Below are positions 1-12,504 of a DNA stretch of 64,000 nt, piece after piece. Under the pieces are notes generated by a model. The model had not been told where the DNA came from. It saw only the letters and a program-made list of their open reading frames with translations, and searched no databases. The number at the start of each line of letters is the position of its first letter. Position 1 is the first letter of the stretch. The translations under genes were made by a program, and so were the position numbers. Source of the DNA: Viscum album (Eukaryota; Streptophyta; Magnoliopsida; Santalales; Viscaceae); NCBI GenBank assembly GCA_963277665.1, contig OY728163.1, positions 1,900,802,644 through 1,900,866,643 of the forward strand, read 5' to 3'.

Positions 1-596
1 TTATTTAGAAACATATATTTGAGATGATTTATTTATTATTTTGATAAAGGCATGATTTTTCTGAAAAAAAATGAATTTTAGTAGAATTCTAATTGTTGGG
101 TGGATTTAAAAAATTTGATGGCATGATTTAGATATTTACTTAGTGAAATTATTTGGTATGTAAACTTTAAATAAATTTAAAAAATAGATATTTTTTGAAA
201 AGAAATGAATTAATGATTCATATGATATTTTATTGAAATGATAAAGGAATTTTCAAAACTAAAATCTAGGATACTATATTATAAAGGGATTAGAAATGAT
301 TTATATCTCTATTATTGATTGAATTATTGACAAAATAACATGTGATCCTGGGTATTTTTTGTGCAGTTTGGATAGACATACTAGGACCTAATAACCTAGA
401 ACTGAATTGGAGATAATAACACTAATGTAATCATATTTTGACATGATTTTCATCAATGGGTAATTATTCCATAATAGCTAGAGTCATGGTATGTGTGAAA
501 AAATTCAGATAATATCCCTAATTGAGTTTTGTAATAATCCTAATGCAAGAAATATCAAGAAACATGTATTATTAGAAGTGGATATGATATGATTTA
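1..596 (+). mobile_element. E3 gypsy 5' LTR, left part (entered from outside the window)
   Basis: AT-rich sequence with no coding capacity. It resembles the stretch at about 61480-61745, for example the tract around 185-275 with 'aatgataaaggaa', which fits the other LTR of the same old element. The sequence resumes at 11477 after the E1 insertion. The LTR start lies outside the window. Assignment to E3 is inferred from order and similarity by eye. Confidence 0.6.
592..596. repeat. Left target-site duplication of E1 (attta)
   Basis: The five bases attta lie immediately before the TGTAACATC start of E1 and recur at 11472-11476 immediately after its terminal TGACA. A perfect 5-bp duplication is the size typical of plant gypsy integration. 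Confidence 0.85.
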
Positions 597-1885
597 TGTA
601 ACATCTCATTACCTTGATCAGGTAAATTTCCACCTTTATAAGTTCTATTTTAGTTAAATATCCAACTATTTGACTTTTTTGGGAATACTACAGACAACAT
701 AACATATACATGATTTGTACCTAAAGTACACGTTGTGTACTTGGTGCTGGTGCATGTCATGTATTTGGAGATCATGCTATGAACGGGGAGATCACATTGT
801 GAGTTGGTACATGCCGTGTACCTAAGGTACATGTCATAAAGGGATTAAATATCAGTTTTTTCAACCCAAGGTGATCGGTTTTTTGACATACATATCCAGC
901 ATAACCTACACGACGTAACCCATTAGTACACGTCATGACTCAGCCCGTGCCCAGTTTAATGTCATGCATTTGGATTTTCTCTCAGTCTACTTCATTCCAT
1001 AATTCATGGATCTTGACTTAGAAAAGTTTTGGTTCATTTTCTAGAGACTCAACTCCTTCTGGATTGAACCAAATAGCTTGGGATCTTCATTATTCTTGTG
1101 GTGTGATTCTCGGGCAAGTGTTCCCCCTCGTTATTCAAGTTTCTCTCTTCCTCTCCTCTTGGCAATTTAATTTATAATCTTTGGATTTATGGATCCATGT
1201 CTTATGGTGTTGGATATTGCTACTAGGTAGAGTTTTGAGGTCTTATAAACCTTCGTTCTCATTGAGAAGTGTGGTTTCAAGTGTCGTTCTTCAGGAATGA
1301 GGTAGTTGGTTCTGTCCTGTTATGCAAAATTTATTACCAATATATTTCTTGGATGATTTCAATTACTGATTTAAATTCAAATTATCAATCTTTATTTCAA
1401 TTGCTTTGATAAAACCCAATTCCATTAAATTAAGATATTTGAAATGGTTTTGTCATGAAAACTTGGAAAACCGCCAACTCTGTTGAATATGGGTTGGTTT
1501 ATGGAAATTGGAGGATTTAAAATGTTGAATTTAAATTATGGATTCGATGGAAATTATCTCAATTAAATTGGTGAAATAAATTGTGAAAATTAGTTACAAA
1601 AAGCATGAAATTAGTATTGAATGGATTTAAAACTCATGAAAATGGATTAAAATGATTTTATAGAAACCCGGTGATTTTATCTTTTGAAAATGCATGTTTT
1701 TGAATAAAACATGTTTTGGTTTTAAATGAAAAGGAATTTGTATTTTTGGAAATGGAAGAATGGGATTGATCATATTTTTATGCATTTTTAAACAATAGTT
1801 CACCCATCACGTTAGAGAGAATGAAATCCTTGGGTAGTTATTGGATTATTTGGATACATTCTACGCTATGACAACATTTTAAAAC

Positions 1886-1890
1886 ATACT
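1886..1890. repeat. Left target-site duplication of the solo LTR (atact)
   Basis: atact directly precedes TGTAATGGCC and recurs at 3582-3586 directly after TCATGACA. Confidence 0.85.
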
Positions 1891-3581
1891 TGTAATGGCC
1901 GAGAGCCACATGGTCCATCCCTTCACCAAATTTATGTTGTTTGGAATGCCCTGGATCCATCTTGCCCGGTTCCTAAGGGTGGTGTATCGGTGGCAGTATG
2001 TCATCGCGGTGTCAACCATCGGTGACACCGATTGGTGGGTTACCGATCGGTATAGGATACCCTGTTGTGGTGAAATTGTTGGTTTGTGGATCTAAGGCCA
2101 TGTGGGGCCTTATGTTGGGGATTGGTTTGGTTCCAGTACTTCGAGGGATCTCACAGATCCGTTTTGTTGTTGTAGATTAACAAGAGAACTGGGTGTGAAT
2201 TCTTAAATTTTTGTTTGAATTTTTTTCTTTTCTTTGACTAATGGATGTGCCTATTAATTACCCAGTAGTGAATAATTATTTTAAATAGAATCACATGAAT
2301 ATTAAAATGAGAATGTGTTCTATGGGGTAATTTTTTCTAGGAATGAGTTGTGACATGGTTGCGAGTGTGCGACTTCTTATGAATGAATAGTAACGAAGGT
2401 GTTTGTGGTTGGGATGGTTTTGGAACCCCTAGGTTCGGATGAGTGCTTGTTTACATATATTTATAATTTAGTTCTTATTTTTTATATTTGCGCCCCACAT
2501 AAGTTGAGAACCTTGTGCCAAACACCCCTATTTCATGGGGGAGGGTGTTTTTCCCAAAACTCATATTAGTGGCTGGTTATTAGCTCCTTTTATGCTCTCT
2601 TTACCAAGTATCCCAAGATTCTTTGGATAGGATGTGATGGCATGATGTCCATTATAAGCCCTAGATTCTTCAGGCAGGGTACGTGGTGGTGGTTGGACCA
2701 AGTGTGTGTGGGCAGGTGGTTTCCCAAGTGTCTTCGGGATGAGGCCCATGTGTCTTCGGGCGTGGCGGTAGTTGTTCTGGACCAGGTGTTTGTGGGCGGG
2801 ATGTGTGATTGTGTCCCAGGTGTTTGCGAGTGGGATGTGCATTTGTGATATCCCAGGTGTGTGCGGGTGGGGTGTGGCAGTGGGACTGTAGTGATAATGG
2901 CGGGAGAGGTCTGACACATAGGATATCTTCAATAACCAGTGGGAAAGTGGTACGGGGTACCCAAACATAGATGTGTTATTACTATTACCTTACTTGACTT
3001 GTGTTATTTGGGGAGTGTTCCTTGGTGAGGTTAAGGTGGATAGTTTCCTTTATAGGTGCTCTGGTTATCTTCTTTTCTCCCAGAGCATTAGAATGGCTCC
3101 CCACTTGTGCACGAGAGATTTTGGTTTTCCTTATTGAGTATACCTGTATACTCACCCTATGTATATAAACCATTTTTAGGATTCAAGCAGGACTTTGAGG
3201 ATCATGCTGGACCATACTAGTTCGGACCTTGGGACTGTTTATTTTGCTGTTTTCCTTTTATTTGGTACTTTCCTTTGGGGTTTTCTTGTACTTTTGTAGC
3301 AATAATTTTGGACATGCCTATGGGAATGGTTTTCCTTTGGCTTTACATTTAACTTCAGTTTTGGTGTTTTTGGGATTTACTATCTTATCTCTCAATCCTA
3401 CTAAATAAAAAGGGAAATGCCTTCTATCTTTTGTGTGACTCTATACCCTTGGTGCTAGTCACCACTCTAGGACCTATTGAAGGCGGGTCTTGGGGGTCAT
3501 TATCTCTTCTTCAACATAACTAAGGAAGGGTCTGGGAATCTGATGTCCCTTCCCTCATCTTGGTGAAGGGGGGTCATGACA
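1891..3581 (+). mobile_element. Solo LTR, 1,691 bp, inside the E1 5' LTR
   Basis: The segment begins TGTAATGGCC, ends GGTCATGACA and is bracketed by perfect atact duplications. It is absent from the E1 3' LTR, where the sequence runs uninterrupted through 'catacttgtggtgggtcac' (about 10584). It has no primer site, polypurine tract or pol, so it fits an LTR left after recombination between the two LTRs of a full element. Its end resembles other chromovirus LTRs here ('tggtgctagtc', 'gaaatgccttc'), so it is probably from a related gypsy family. Confidence 0.88.
2690..2880 (+). repeat. Degenerate G-rich minisatellite in the solo LTR
   Basis: Imperfect units of about 30 bp carry the core 'cccaggtgtntgngggtggg' with variants. 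Overlapping open frames here on both strands come from the repeat composition, not from a gene. Confidence 0.6.
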
Positions 3582-4474
3582 ATACTTGCGGTGGGTGACA
3601 TCCCCGGCGTGTTGGTGACACATCTCCTTTTTCCAGTGACATAGGGATGTGTGTATACACATTCTTCTGAGTTCATATAGAGAGTTCAGAATCCTATTGT
3701 TGGTTAATACTATCGTACCTTTTGGTAGATGACCATGTTTCTCACTGGTTTATTTATATTTGAGATATAAATTTAATCCAATGTTTATTGGAACTAATTT
3801 TATATTTTTGATGAATTTATATAATTTTTTTATATAAATGTTTTACTTAAGACATTTTTTTAGAAATATTCCACCTCTTGTAAAGTAAATCCTATTCTTT
3901 GAATGTATTTTCCATCATTTTGAAAATGTATACCATGTTTATTATAAATATGATTTTGAATTTACAAACCTATTTATTTGGAAAAATTGAAATCATTTAT
4001 TTGGATAATCTATATTTGGAGTCTATTATGGAATATTTGGTGGTATCATACTGGGCTTAGGGTAACACCCTACATTTTCCATCGGGTGTATGTAGAATTT
4101 CTTCTTTAAGGTTCAAGAAAAGGGAAGAGATATCTTGGAGGTGGATCTAGATGTTGAGATTTGGATGTGGTGAGTGTTTTCCTTAGGTACCTTGGGGATA
4201 TTTTCCTATTTATTACTTTAGGTCATAGTACTTTAGATTTTATGCTTATTTGTGTTCTGGTACATTTACTCATAGTGGAGTTTTCCTATTGAAATTCATA
4301 CCGTATTTTATCTCTGCTTCAGGGTTATTGTGGCATAAATCATTCCCACTTGTAGGTTGTATAAAGTCCGGTGATAGTCGCCAGCCTATGGGGATTGGGA
4401 ATTACCATCGAGTTATGTCAGCACCGACTTGGTTATTAGGTTACCAGGGTACCATGGGATGGTTCTTAAGAAAT

Positions 4475-4486
4475 CAGTATCAGAGG
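4475..4486 (+). other. E1 primer-binding site (tRNA-iMet)
   Basis: CAGTATCAGAGG matches the plant initiator-methionine primer site TGGTATCAGAGC/G at 10 of 12 positions and lies 3 bp after the 5' LTR. Minus-strand cDNA synthesis would start here. Confidence 0.75.
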
Positions 4487-4767
4487 AGGCTGTTGTTCTT
4501 CCTTTTTCTTGAGGTCAATATGAATTTTTAAAATCTAGTCAAGACTTAGGAGGTAGTTGCAATTGAGATCCCAGCCAGCTCTCACCGCAATGAACCTTAT
4601 GCCTCTAGAGGTGGTTTTGGAAAATCATCTTTTGGATTATTCCTAGTATTTTACCTATAGAGGTTTGAATAGATTGAAATCCAAATCATGGTTTTCCTTT
4701 ATGTTGAGAATATTTTCTCTTTCAACTCAGTTTGAGTGTTAATTTAATGTTCTCGTTTTATATAATG

Positions 4768-5700
4768 ATGTTCTGTAGCATCATTCCTATGAGAAGATGT
4801 GTGAATCAGATATAGGGAAATGCCATTGCTGAACCTCAACAAGAAAATACTGTTGTAGATCAAAATCTGGTTGAAGTGATTGTGCATACTGTCCAAGCTT
4901 TGGGATATAAACCACCTCTAGTTCTCGCTCAGGCTCTAGTTGTGGATCCTTAGGGGGGTGTTCTTCATAATCATTCTCAAGAGTTCCTTCACCAGAATCC
5001 ACCTATCATAAAAATCTCAAATAATTTCCAACATGATGAGGAATGGTTGGGTAAGATAAAACATTTGTTCGAGTTCTTGGAGATTCTAGAAGTGATCAAG
5101 GTAAAATGTTCCACCTTCTTTTTGGAGGGGTTGAGAAGGAGATGGTGAGACAAGATGGTGATGATAGTGAAGCATGATGTCTTAGAGTGGAAGTACTTCA
5201 AGGATATGTTCACTAATAATTTTTATCTAGAGTCAATGGTGTTGTCCAAGGCTATGGATTTTTCATGCTTGAGTAGGCCAACAAAACCATGACTGATTAT
5301 TCAAATTTATTTGCTGATCTGGTAAAGTTTTTACTTGAGATAACATCTAATGAGAATATGAAGGCTCGATGGTTGGAGTAGGGAATTTGATTAGATATCC
5401 ATTATTAGGTTTTCTTACTGAAGATTCCCACACATGTTGATGTGATAGATAGGGTGACGATGGTTGAGATGGACTTGGCTGGCATGTTAGGGTTGAAAGG
5501 AGTTACTTTTTATCCTAGTGGAAACATTAGTTCCTTAAAAGGAATACAGAAGCATGATGATCCTCTTAGAAGTTATCAATGGAAGATTCATTCCATACAT
5601 CCTATATCTCTAGGAGGATGTTCTATGATGTGCAACCATTATAGTTAGCCAGAACATTCTAGGATATTTTTTACTAAGGCGCCCAAGAACTGTTGCTCTT
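4768..5700 (+). pseudogene. gag: E1 gag remnant
   Basis: The degraded capsid region aligns by eye with E2 gag at 49253-50220 (start 'atgttctgtag', then the segments around 'caagctttggga', 'gaggaatggttg' and 'tggagtggaag'). Stops and frameshifts break it throughout. A recognisable piece is 5442-5648, where 'gggtgacgatggttgagatggac' opens a segment like E2 49937. No intact zinc knuckle is visible. Gag would form the retrotransposon particle. It cannot be made from this copy. Confidence 0.75.
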
Positions 5701-5849
5701 GACGACGTTCAGTTTAGATATAGATGTTCGTCCATCACTTCTGTACTCCACATAGTCATACATAATCATCTGCTCCTCCTAACACTATAAGGAAATCAAA
5801 TGCTTCACATTAAAAAGGGTTCCAGCCACATGAATCCCATACGAAGATT

Positions 5850-6420
5850 CTCCATGCAGTGGAAGAGTCTCCCGAGGAAGAAAACAAGGGTCCAACAACT
5901 GTGAGAGGTACCGTTACCATTTCGTCATCATTAGTGACTCTTCTTTTTGATATTAGTGTATCTCACACTTTTATTTCAACCCTTATTGTTAACCTACATA
6001 ATATTCATATGGAGATACTATCTTGTGTAGTGTATATTACTACACCACTTGGTATGAAGAGAGATCATGGCCTCTGTAGTCCTGTATGTGTCTTCTTCCT
6101 ATTTGATGCCGAGATGGCCTGGAGTTTTCCAGTTATTGATATGAAATATCTTAACTTCATATTCAATATGAATTGGCTCATTTCCTAAAAAGCCCATATT
6201 TATTTTTATCTTATATGGGTCTACTTTACTACACCAAGTGGCGTGTCTCTTTTCCTTCAAGGAAAAGGGGACCCAAGGTCGAGCAGAGACACACCTTCTT
6301 ATCTAGAGTACATGAAAGTAATATTAGTGTTTTCTTTTTACCTAGAGTGAGATTCAATAGATGGTGATCATCCTCCAGTTGTTGTTGATTTTTCTGATGT
6401 GTTCCCTTCAAATTTATTTG
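5850..6420 (+). pseudogene. E1 protease-region remnant
   Basis: An open stretch at 5859-6188 matches the aspartic-protease region of gypsy pol. It reads LLFDISVSHTFIS where an active enzyme has D-T/S-G, so the catalytic loop is changed. A frame break near 6170 separates the C-terminal part. This domain would cut the Gag-Pol polyprotein. Confidence 0.7.
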
Positions 6421-7750
6421 GTCTAAAACCTGTGATAGAGGTTGTGTTTTATATTTACTTAATTACTAGTAATAAAATTTTCATTATCAACTTTAACCAC
6501 ATTGAACTTGTTGAGTTAAAAGAGCTGAAGTATCAGTTGGATGATCTTCTTGAGAAATGAATTATTCATCCATGGGTGTCACCTCAGGAAGTTCTGGTCC
6601 TTTTTTCTAAGACGAATGATGGTTCTCTTAGCTTGTGTGTTGATTATTGAAATCTCAATCTAGTTACGATAAAGAAAAGATATTTATAGCCATAGATTGA
6701 TGATATTTTTGAACAATTTAAAAGGGGAAATGTAGTTTTCAAAGATCAGCCTTCTATCTGGTTACAATCAATTGAGGATAAAAGAAGCTGACAGTCAGAA
6801 GACTACCTTTAGAAGTAGGTATGAACACTTTTTTTGACTTTTTATGCCATTTGTCCTGAAAAATTCTCCTACTGTTTTCATGGAATTAATTAAAAATCTT
6901 TTCTATGGGTGTTAGGATAACATTGTGTTAGTTTTTTTGGATGAAATTATTGTTTACTCCATGTCCAAGGAGGATCATGTGTAACATCCAAGAATAGTTC
7001 TGAATCTACTAAGAAATCACCACCTTTATTCCAAGATGTCAATGTTTTATTTTTGGATTTGGAAAGTAAAATTCTTGGGACATGTAGTGTCTAGACATGG
7101 TGTATCAGTTGGTCCTGAGAAGGTAAAGGCTGTTATGATGTGTGGGAAACAAAGAAATGTCATTGAGATGAAGATATTCTCCGTCTTATCTAGATATTAC
7201 AATTGGTTTGTGAACAACTTCTCAAATTTGGATTCTCTAATGACCGCTTTCACCCAGAAGGGGTGAGGAATGCATAGGATGATAAATGTTAGAGTTCTTT
7301 TATCACATTCAAACATCTATTGACTACTGCTATGGTGTTAACTCATCCAGAAGTTGGGTAGGGTTATGTGGTCTGTTGCGATGCATCGGGTTCGGGCTTG
7401 GACTGCGTTCTTATGTATGTCGATCATGTAGTAGCAGATGGATATCTTCATATTAGGGCACATGAGAAGAATTACCGTACAAATGATCTGAAACATGCAT
7501 CTATTATGAACACACTTAAAATTTGGAAACACTAACTTTTTGGAAAAAGGTTTATTGTGTATTCAAACCACAAAATCACAAGTTATATCTTCTCCCAAAA
7601 AGATTTGAATCTTTAATAGAGGCGTTTGGTGGTGTAACTACAATATTTTTACGTTGTCATTGCCTATAACCCTGGGAAAGAAATTGTTGTTGTTGATTCT
7701 TTGATCAGGAAACTTACAACCCGGTCTATAAAGGACTCTTTGGAAAATTG
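6420..7750 (+). pseudogene. E1 reverse transcriptase and RNase H remnant
   Basis: The reverse transcriptase is recognisable from 'gttttatatgccc'-like sequence near 6550 to the polymerase motif near 6940, which reads FLDEI where active enzymes have F-V-D-D. The piece at 7036-7266 includes 'KFLGHVVSRHGV' followed by the connection region. RNase H follows to about 7740 with a recognisable DASG segment near 7380. At least three frame changes and several stops are present. Confidence 0.8.
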
Positions 7751-7799
7751 GAATGTGATGGATTTATTTTCATAGTTCCATATTAATTTTTTGAAGAAA

Positions 7800-8885
7800 G
7801 GGATGATATTTCTTTAGCTAGTGTAAAGTTTCCTTATTCTCTTCTCGATATGATTCTTCATGATCAAGAGCTTGATAATGAGTTCTATAGAACTAGAGAA
7901 TCCCTTTATGGTGTGGAGATAGTTTCCCAGTGGTCATTCTCCAAAGAGGGTGTTCTAGGATGTTGCAACCGCTTCATTATTCTATTAGTAGAAAGAAAGG
8001 CAGTGATGGGGGATTTCCATTATTCTTAGTGGGTTGTGTACTCAAGAACCACTAAGATATTCTATGACATGAGGTGATAGTTCTAGTGGCCAAGTACGAG
8101 ATTATACATTGTTGAGTTTGTATCTAATTTCTATATGTTCTAACAGGTGAAATATGAGCACCATAAACATTCGGGTTTACTACAACCACTTCAAGTATCT
8201 AATAGGAAGTGGGATGAGATCTCTATGGAATTTTTGGTTGGGTTTCCTTGTACCTATAGAAAGAATAATTCAATATGGGTTGTGATCGATATTCTGCCCA
8301 AGTCGGCTCACTTTATACCCATTTGTGATATGAAAAAAGTTAAAGATTTAGGAAATCTCTATATGAAAGATATTGTTCATTTTAATGGAGTTCCATCTTC
8401 TATAGTCTCTGATAGGGATCCTGATTTCACTTCTCACTTTTGGAGAGGCCTTCAGGAGGCACAAGGATCTCAGGTTCATTTGAGAATGGCCTACCATCTG
8501 TAGTCAGATGGCCAAATAGAAATATCTATCATAATTCTCGAGGATATGCTTTGCGCCTGTGTCCTCGACTTTGGTGAGGGATTATGATGATCACTTTGGT
8601 ATATTTGGGTTATCTTATAAAAATAGTTACAAGTTTGTGATCATAATGTAACCTTTCAAGTCCTTTTATTGTTGTCGTTGTAAATATATGTTGTGTTGGT
8701 CGGAGGATGGTAAAAGTTCTTTGGTTAGATCAAGCCTGGAGCAAGAGATGACAAAAAATATTCAGCTGATACATCAGATAATGTTGACAGTAAAAAGAAT
8801 ATGTAAGTCTTATGCTGATCAACACCATAGGCCTTTGGTTTTTTCAGTTGTTGAACATGTGTTATTGAAATTTTCACCCTAATTG
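7800..8885 (+). pseudogene. E1 integrase remnant
   Basis: The clearest part is 8147-8503: WDEISMEFLVGFP carries the first catalytic-region acidic position in altered form (E in place of the usual D), and SSIVSDRDPDFTS carries the second catalytic aspartate. The frame ends in a TAG at 8501-8503, exactly where related elements have the Q of H-P-Q-S-D-G-Q, a CAG to TAG change also seen in E2. Integrase would insert the cDNA. The zinc-finger half (7850-8140) is badly broken. Confidence 0.85.
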
Positions 8886-9245
8886 GGTCATCGAAAACTT
8901 GGGAGGAAATGGAATCTTGCTCCTCGCTTTGTGGGATTATTTTAGGATGTGAATCAGGTGGGGAATCTTGTATACTGCTTGGAAGTTTCACTGCATATGA
9001 TATCGATCAATAACGTGTTCCATGTATTGAAGATGATGATGTATCCATTCGATTCATATCACATTTTGAACTGGAGTGATCTTGAGATCGAGCCTAATTT
9101 ATCATTGATTGAGCTACCAGTCATGATAGTTGATTCTAAGACCAAGGTACTTTATCGGACGTCAAAACTTTTGGTGTGTGTACTATGAAAAAATGGCTCT
9201 GATAGTCATGAGATGTGGGAACATGAGGCACTGATGATAGATTAG
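8886..9245 (+). pseudogene. E1 integrase C-terminus and chromodomain remnant
   Basis: The frame at 8949-9188 keeps a segment ending VLYRTSKLLVCVL; with the following 'gatagtcatgagatgtgggaacatgaggcactgatg' it aligns with the E2 chromodomain-like tail at 53620-53731. In the family this tail binds histone marks and biases insertion into heterochromatin. Stops make it nonfunctional. Confidence 0.72.
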
Positions 9246-9305
9246 TGGCCTCATCATTGTGGCATGGAATCTTCTTCAAAGTATTTTTTGCGATAGAATG
9301 TTTTT

Positions 9306-9318
9306 ATGGTGGGGAGGT
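9306..9318 (+). other. E1 polypurine tract
   Basis: The purine-rich run 'atggtggggaggt' sits immediately before the TGTAAAATTC start of the 3' LTR, where plus-strand DNA synthesis is primed. Confidence 0.75.
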
Positions 9319-11471
9319 TGTAAAATTCAATTACCTTGATTAGGTAATTTTATACCTTTTCTAAGTTCTTGTTTAGTTAAAAATCCTTTTATGTGATTTT
9401 TAATGGTTTACTGAAAAATGATGTATAGGTACACGTCGTGTACCAGAAGTATATGTCGTGTACATGGTGCTGGTTGCATGTCGTGAATTGGGAGATCACT
9501 CCGTGAGATGGTACATGCTTTGTACCTGAGGTAAACATCATAAAAGGATTAAATATCGGGTTTTCAACCCATGGTGATCGGTTTTTCAGCATACTTATCC
9601 AGCATGGACTACACATCATGAACCCTTGGTACACATCGTGACTCACACCACACCAACTTAAAGTCAAACGTTTGGATTTTTCTATTGGTCTTTTTCATTC
9701 CATACTTAATGGATCTTTACCTAGAGAAGTTCTGGTGCATCTTTGAGAGACTCAACCCCTTCCAGATCGAACCTAACAGCTTGGTATATTTGTTCTTCAT
9801 GTGGTTCCATTCCCGGGTAAGTGTTCCCCCCCATTATTCAAGTTTCACTCTTCTTATCCTCTTGGGTTTTCTATGGATCATCTTGGTATTGATGGATACT
9901 TGTCTCGTGGTGTTGGATCTTACTACTAGGTAGATTTTCTAGGCCTTCTACACATTCATTCTCATTGACAGGTGCCATTACGAGTGTCATTCTTCGGGAA
10001 ATAGGTAAGTGGTTCCGTCATGTTTTTCCAAATTTATTACCATTGTATTGCTTGGATGATTTCAATTGCTAATTTAAATTCAAATTCTCAACCTTTCTTT
10101 CAATGGTTTTGATAAAAACCAATTCCATTGAATTGGGAGATTTGAAATCGTTTTGGAACAAAAACATGGAAAACCCATGATTCCATTGAATTGGGGTGGG
10201 TTTATGGAAATTGGATGATTTAAATTGCTGAATTTAAATTATGGATATGATTGAAATGTTTTCAATTAAAAAGTTGAATTTAATTGTGGAAATTAATTGA
10301 GAAAATGATGGAATAATTTTTGAATGGATTTCAAACTCATGAAAATGGTTTAAAATCATTTGATAGAAACCCAGTGGTTTTATCTTGTGAAAAGGCATGT
10401 TTTTGAAAAAAAAATTCTTTTAAATGGAAAGAAATTGGAATTTCATAAATGGAAGAATGAGATTGATCATATTTTTATGCTTTCTTAAATAATAGTTCAC
10501 CCATCATGTAAGATCACATGAAAGTATTAGGTAGTTAGCCATTTATTTAAAAAAACTCTACGCTACGACAATGTTCTAAAACATACTTGTGGTGGGTCAC
10601 ATCCCTGACAGGTTGGTGATGAGTCTCCTTTGGCTAGTGTCATAGAGATGTGTGTATACACATTATTATGAGTTAACATAGAGAGTAAAAAAATCCTATA
10701 GTTGGTTAATATTATCACACATTTTGGAATATGACTATGTTGTTCACTTTTTTATTTATATTTGAGATATAAACGTATACTAATGTTTTTTGGAATAGAT
10801 TTACATGCCTATTGAATTTATATAAACATTTTTATATAAATTTTTTACTTAAGTCATTGTTTTAGAAATATTCCATATCCTGTAATGTAAAGCATGTTCT
10901 TTGAATGAATTTTCCATAATTTTGAAAATATATAGCATGTTTTGTATAAATATGATTTTGAATTGAAAAACCTGCTTATTTAAAAAAATCGAAATCTTTT
11001 ATTTGAAAAAAAAATATTTGGAAACTGTTATGGAATCATTGGTGGTATCCAAGTGGGATTAGGCTCACTCCCTACATTTTCCATTGGGTGTTTGTTTACA
11101 TTATTCATCTAGGATTGATAAAAGGTAAGAGATATCTTGGAGGTGGATCTAGCTATTGATCTTTGTATGTGGTGAGTTTTTTCTTTAAGGACCTTGGGGT
11201 TGTTTGTCTATTTTGTACTTTGGTATGTAGTAATTTTTCTTTTATGCATCTTTGTGTTCTGTTACTTTTACTCCTAGTGGAGTTTTCCTATTAATATGAA
11301 TACTATATTTTATTACTTCTTCCGTGTTCTTGTGTTAGAAATCCATTCCACATGTAGTTTGTAAGATTACTCGTGATAGTCACCGGCCCATGGGGATCAA
11401 GATTCCCTACGAATTATGTTAGGACCAGCTCAGTTATCGGGTTACCAGGGTACTTGGGCTAGTTCGTGACA
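9319..11471 (+). repeat. E1 3' LTR
   Basis: 2,153 bp, starting TGTAAAATTC and ending TTCGTGACA. Just inside U3 is a palindromic block (9428-9444, GGTACACG-T-CGTGTACC, perfect arms) followed by related copies to about 9540. The diverged equivalent in the 5' LTR is at 717-835. No reading frame of note. Confidence 0.9.
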
Positions 11472-11476
11472 ATTTA
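11472..11476. repeat. Right target-site duplication of E1 (attta)
   Basis: Exact match to 592-596. Confidence 0.85.
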
Positions 11477-12167
11477 CTTGATGATAAAATGAAATTTATC
11501 ATTCAAATATTTAATTCATGATAACATCATTATATACATGTTTTATATAAAATGTTCATTTAAGATTTCTCTCATATGTATAAAATTATTTGATTATGAA
11601 AGGATGCTTTTATGAAAATATTTAAATTACATGACAAGGATTTTTTTATTTAAATTAAAATAATAATTTATTTAATTGGTATGAAATTGCTTGCGGAACA
11701 CTTATTGAGACTCTACATGTATTTATAGCACACAACCAATCATTAAGATTAGGAATTTGTAGATTACCTTATACTAGGTCCATTAAATGGGAATGTGATG
11801 GTTGGAGGTGGTGTATGTTCTTGATTATTCAAACCTAGAGCGATGGAGGTGACTAGTGGAGATACCTTCCCACTATAACATAGGATATGTCTTCTCACTT
11901 GCATTTGAATTTGTTGTAACTTTTCATGAAATTATTTTTGGGTGTTGTTTTACCTATTTTATTCCCTTGATTTATCTTTTTATAATGTTGATATTACTAA
12001 CATGACTCTTTTTTATTCTAAAATTGTGTGAGAAAATAATTCCCTCTTTATTTTGGGTTTATTCTTAGTGCTAGTTTCCATCCCATGGGAATTGGGAACA
12101 CCCTTTATCCTATGTTAGAGAAAAATAATGTATCTGGGTAATAGGGTACCCTGGATGGTTCTTGATA
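11477..12167 (+). mobile_element. E3 gypsy 5' LTR, right part
   Basis: It continues the LTR from 596. The stretch 11490-11770 is similar to 63660-63930 at the right edge of the window ('tatataaaatgttc' in both), consistent with the two LTRs of one element. The end, with 'tcccatgggaattgggaac' and 'ggttcttgata', corresponds to the ends of the E1 and E2 LTRs. The following 'atgtggaataaatgg' sits where the primer site should be, too decayed to score. Confidence 0.72.
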
Positions 12168-12504
12168 ATGTGGAATAAATGGTGCATGATTGTGCATCAT
12201 TCCTTGATGTCACTATACTTTTGGTTTGTCTAGTTATAAATGAGGTAGGATTGAAGTGACTTAAGAGGTAATTGTAAGAGATCATCGGGCTAACTTCCAT
12301 CATAATTAGCCATATTTCACAATGTGTATATATGAAAATTGTATTTAATGAATAATTTGATCTAATTTAAAGATTATTTCCTTCTTCTGATCTTAGTATA
12401 TTGAATTCAAAATCATGAATTATTCTTTATGAAAGTGATTTTCTAGTGATTATTGTTCGATATGATCCTCTATATACACTTTCTAATTCTAATATTTTTG
12501 TCTT

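Larger units (their letters stand above)
597..4471 (+). repeat. E1 5' LTR (interrupted)
   Basis: It starts TGTAACATC and ends just before the primer-binding site. It matches the 3' LTR at 9319-11471 along its length: the 'ccttgat.aggtaa' start, the 'tgtgtatacacatt' palindrome near 3650 and 10652, and the 'ggttaccagggtac' end. Without the 1,691-bp solo LTR and its 5-bp duplication it would be about 2.18 kb, close to the 2.15 kb of its partner. Confidence 0.88.
597..11471 (+). mobile_element. E1: complete but defective Ty3/gypsy chromovirus
   Basis: The element has two LTRs (597-4471 and 9319-11471), a primer-binding site, decayed gag and pol in the order protease, reverse transcriptase, RNase H, integrase, chromodomain, and a polypurine tract. 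Domain order and the terminal chromodomain-like segment place it among plant chromoviruses; LTRs over 2 kb and the integrase sequence suggest the Tekay/Del group. It inserted into the E3 LTR with a perfect attta duplication. Coding frames shift many times, so it is dead and older than E2. The 5' LTR is longer than the 3' LTR because a solo LTR sits inside it. Confidence 0.92.

Noticed and set aside
2561..2968. Overlapping open frames of 68 to 135 codons on both strands
   Set aside because: They coincide with a G-rich minisatellite in a solo LTR; repeat composition keeps stops rare. No family pattern.
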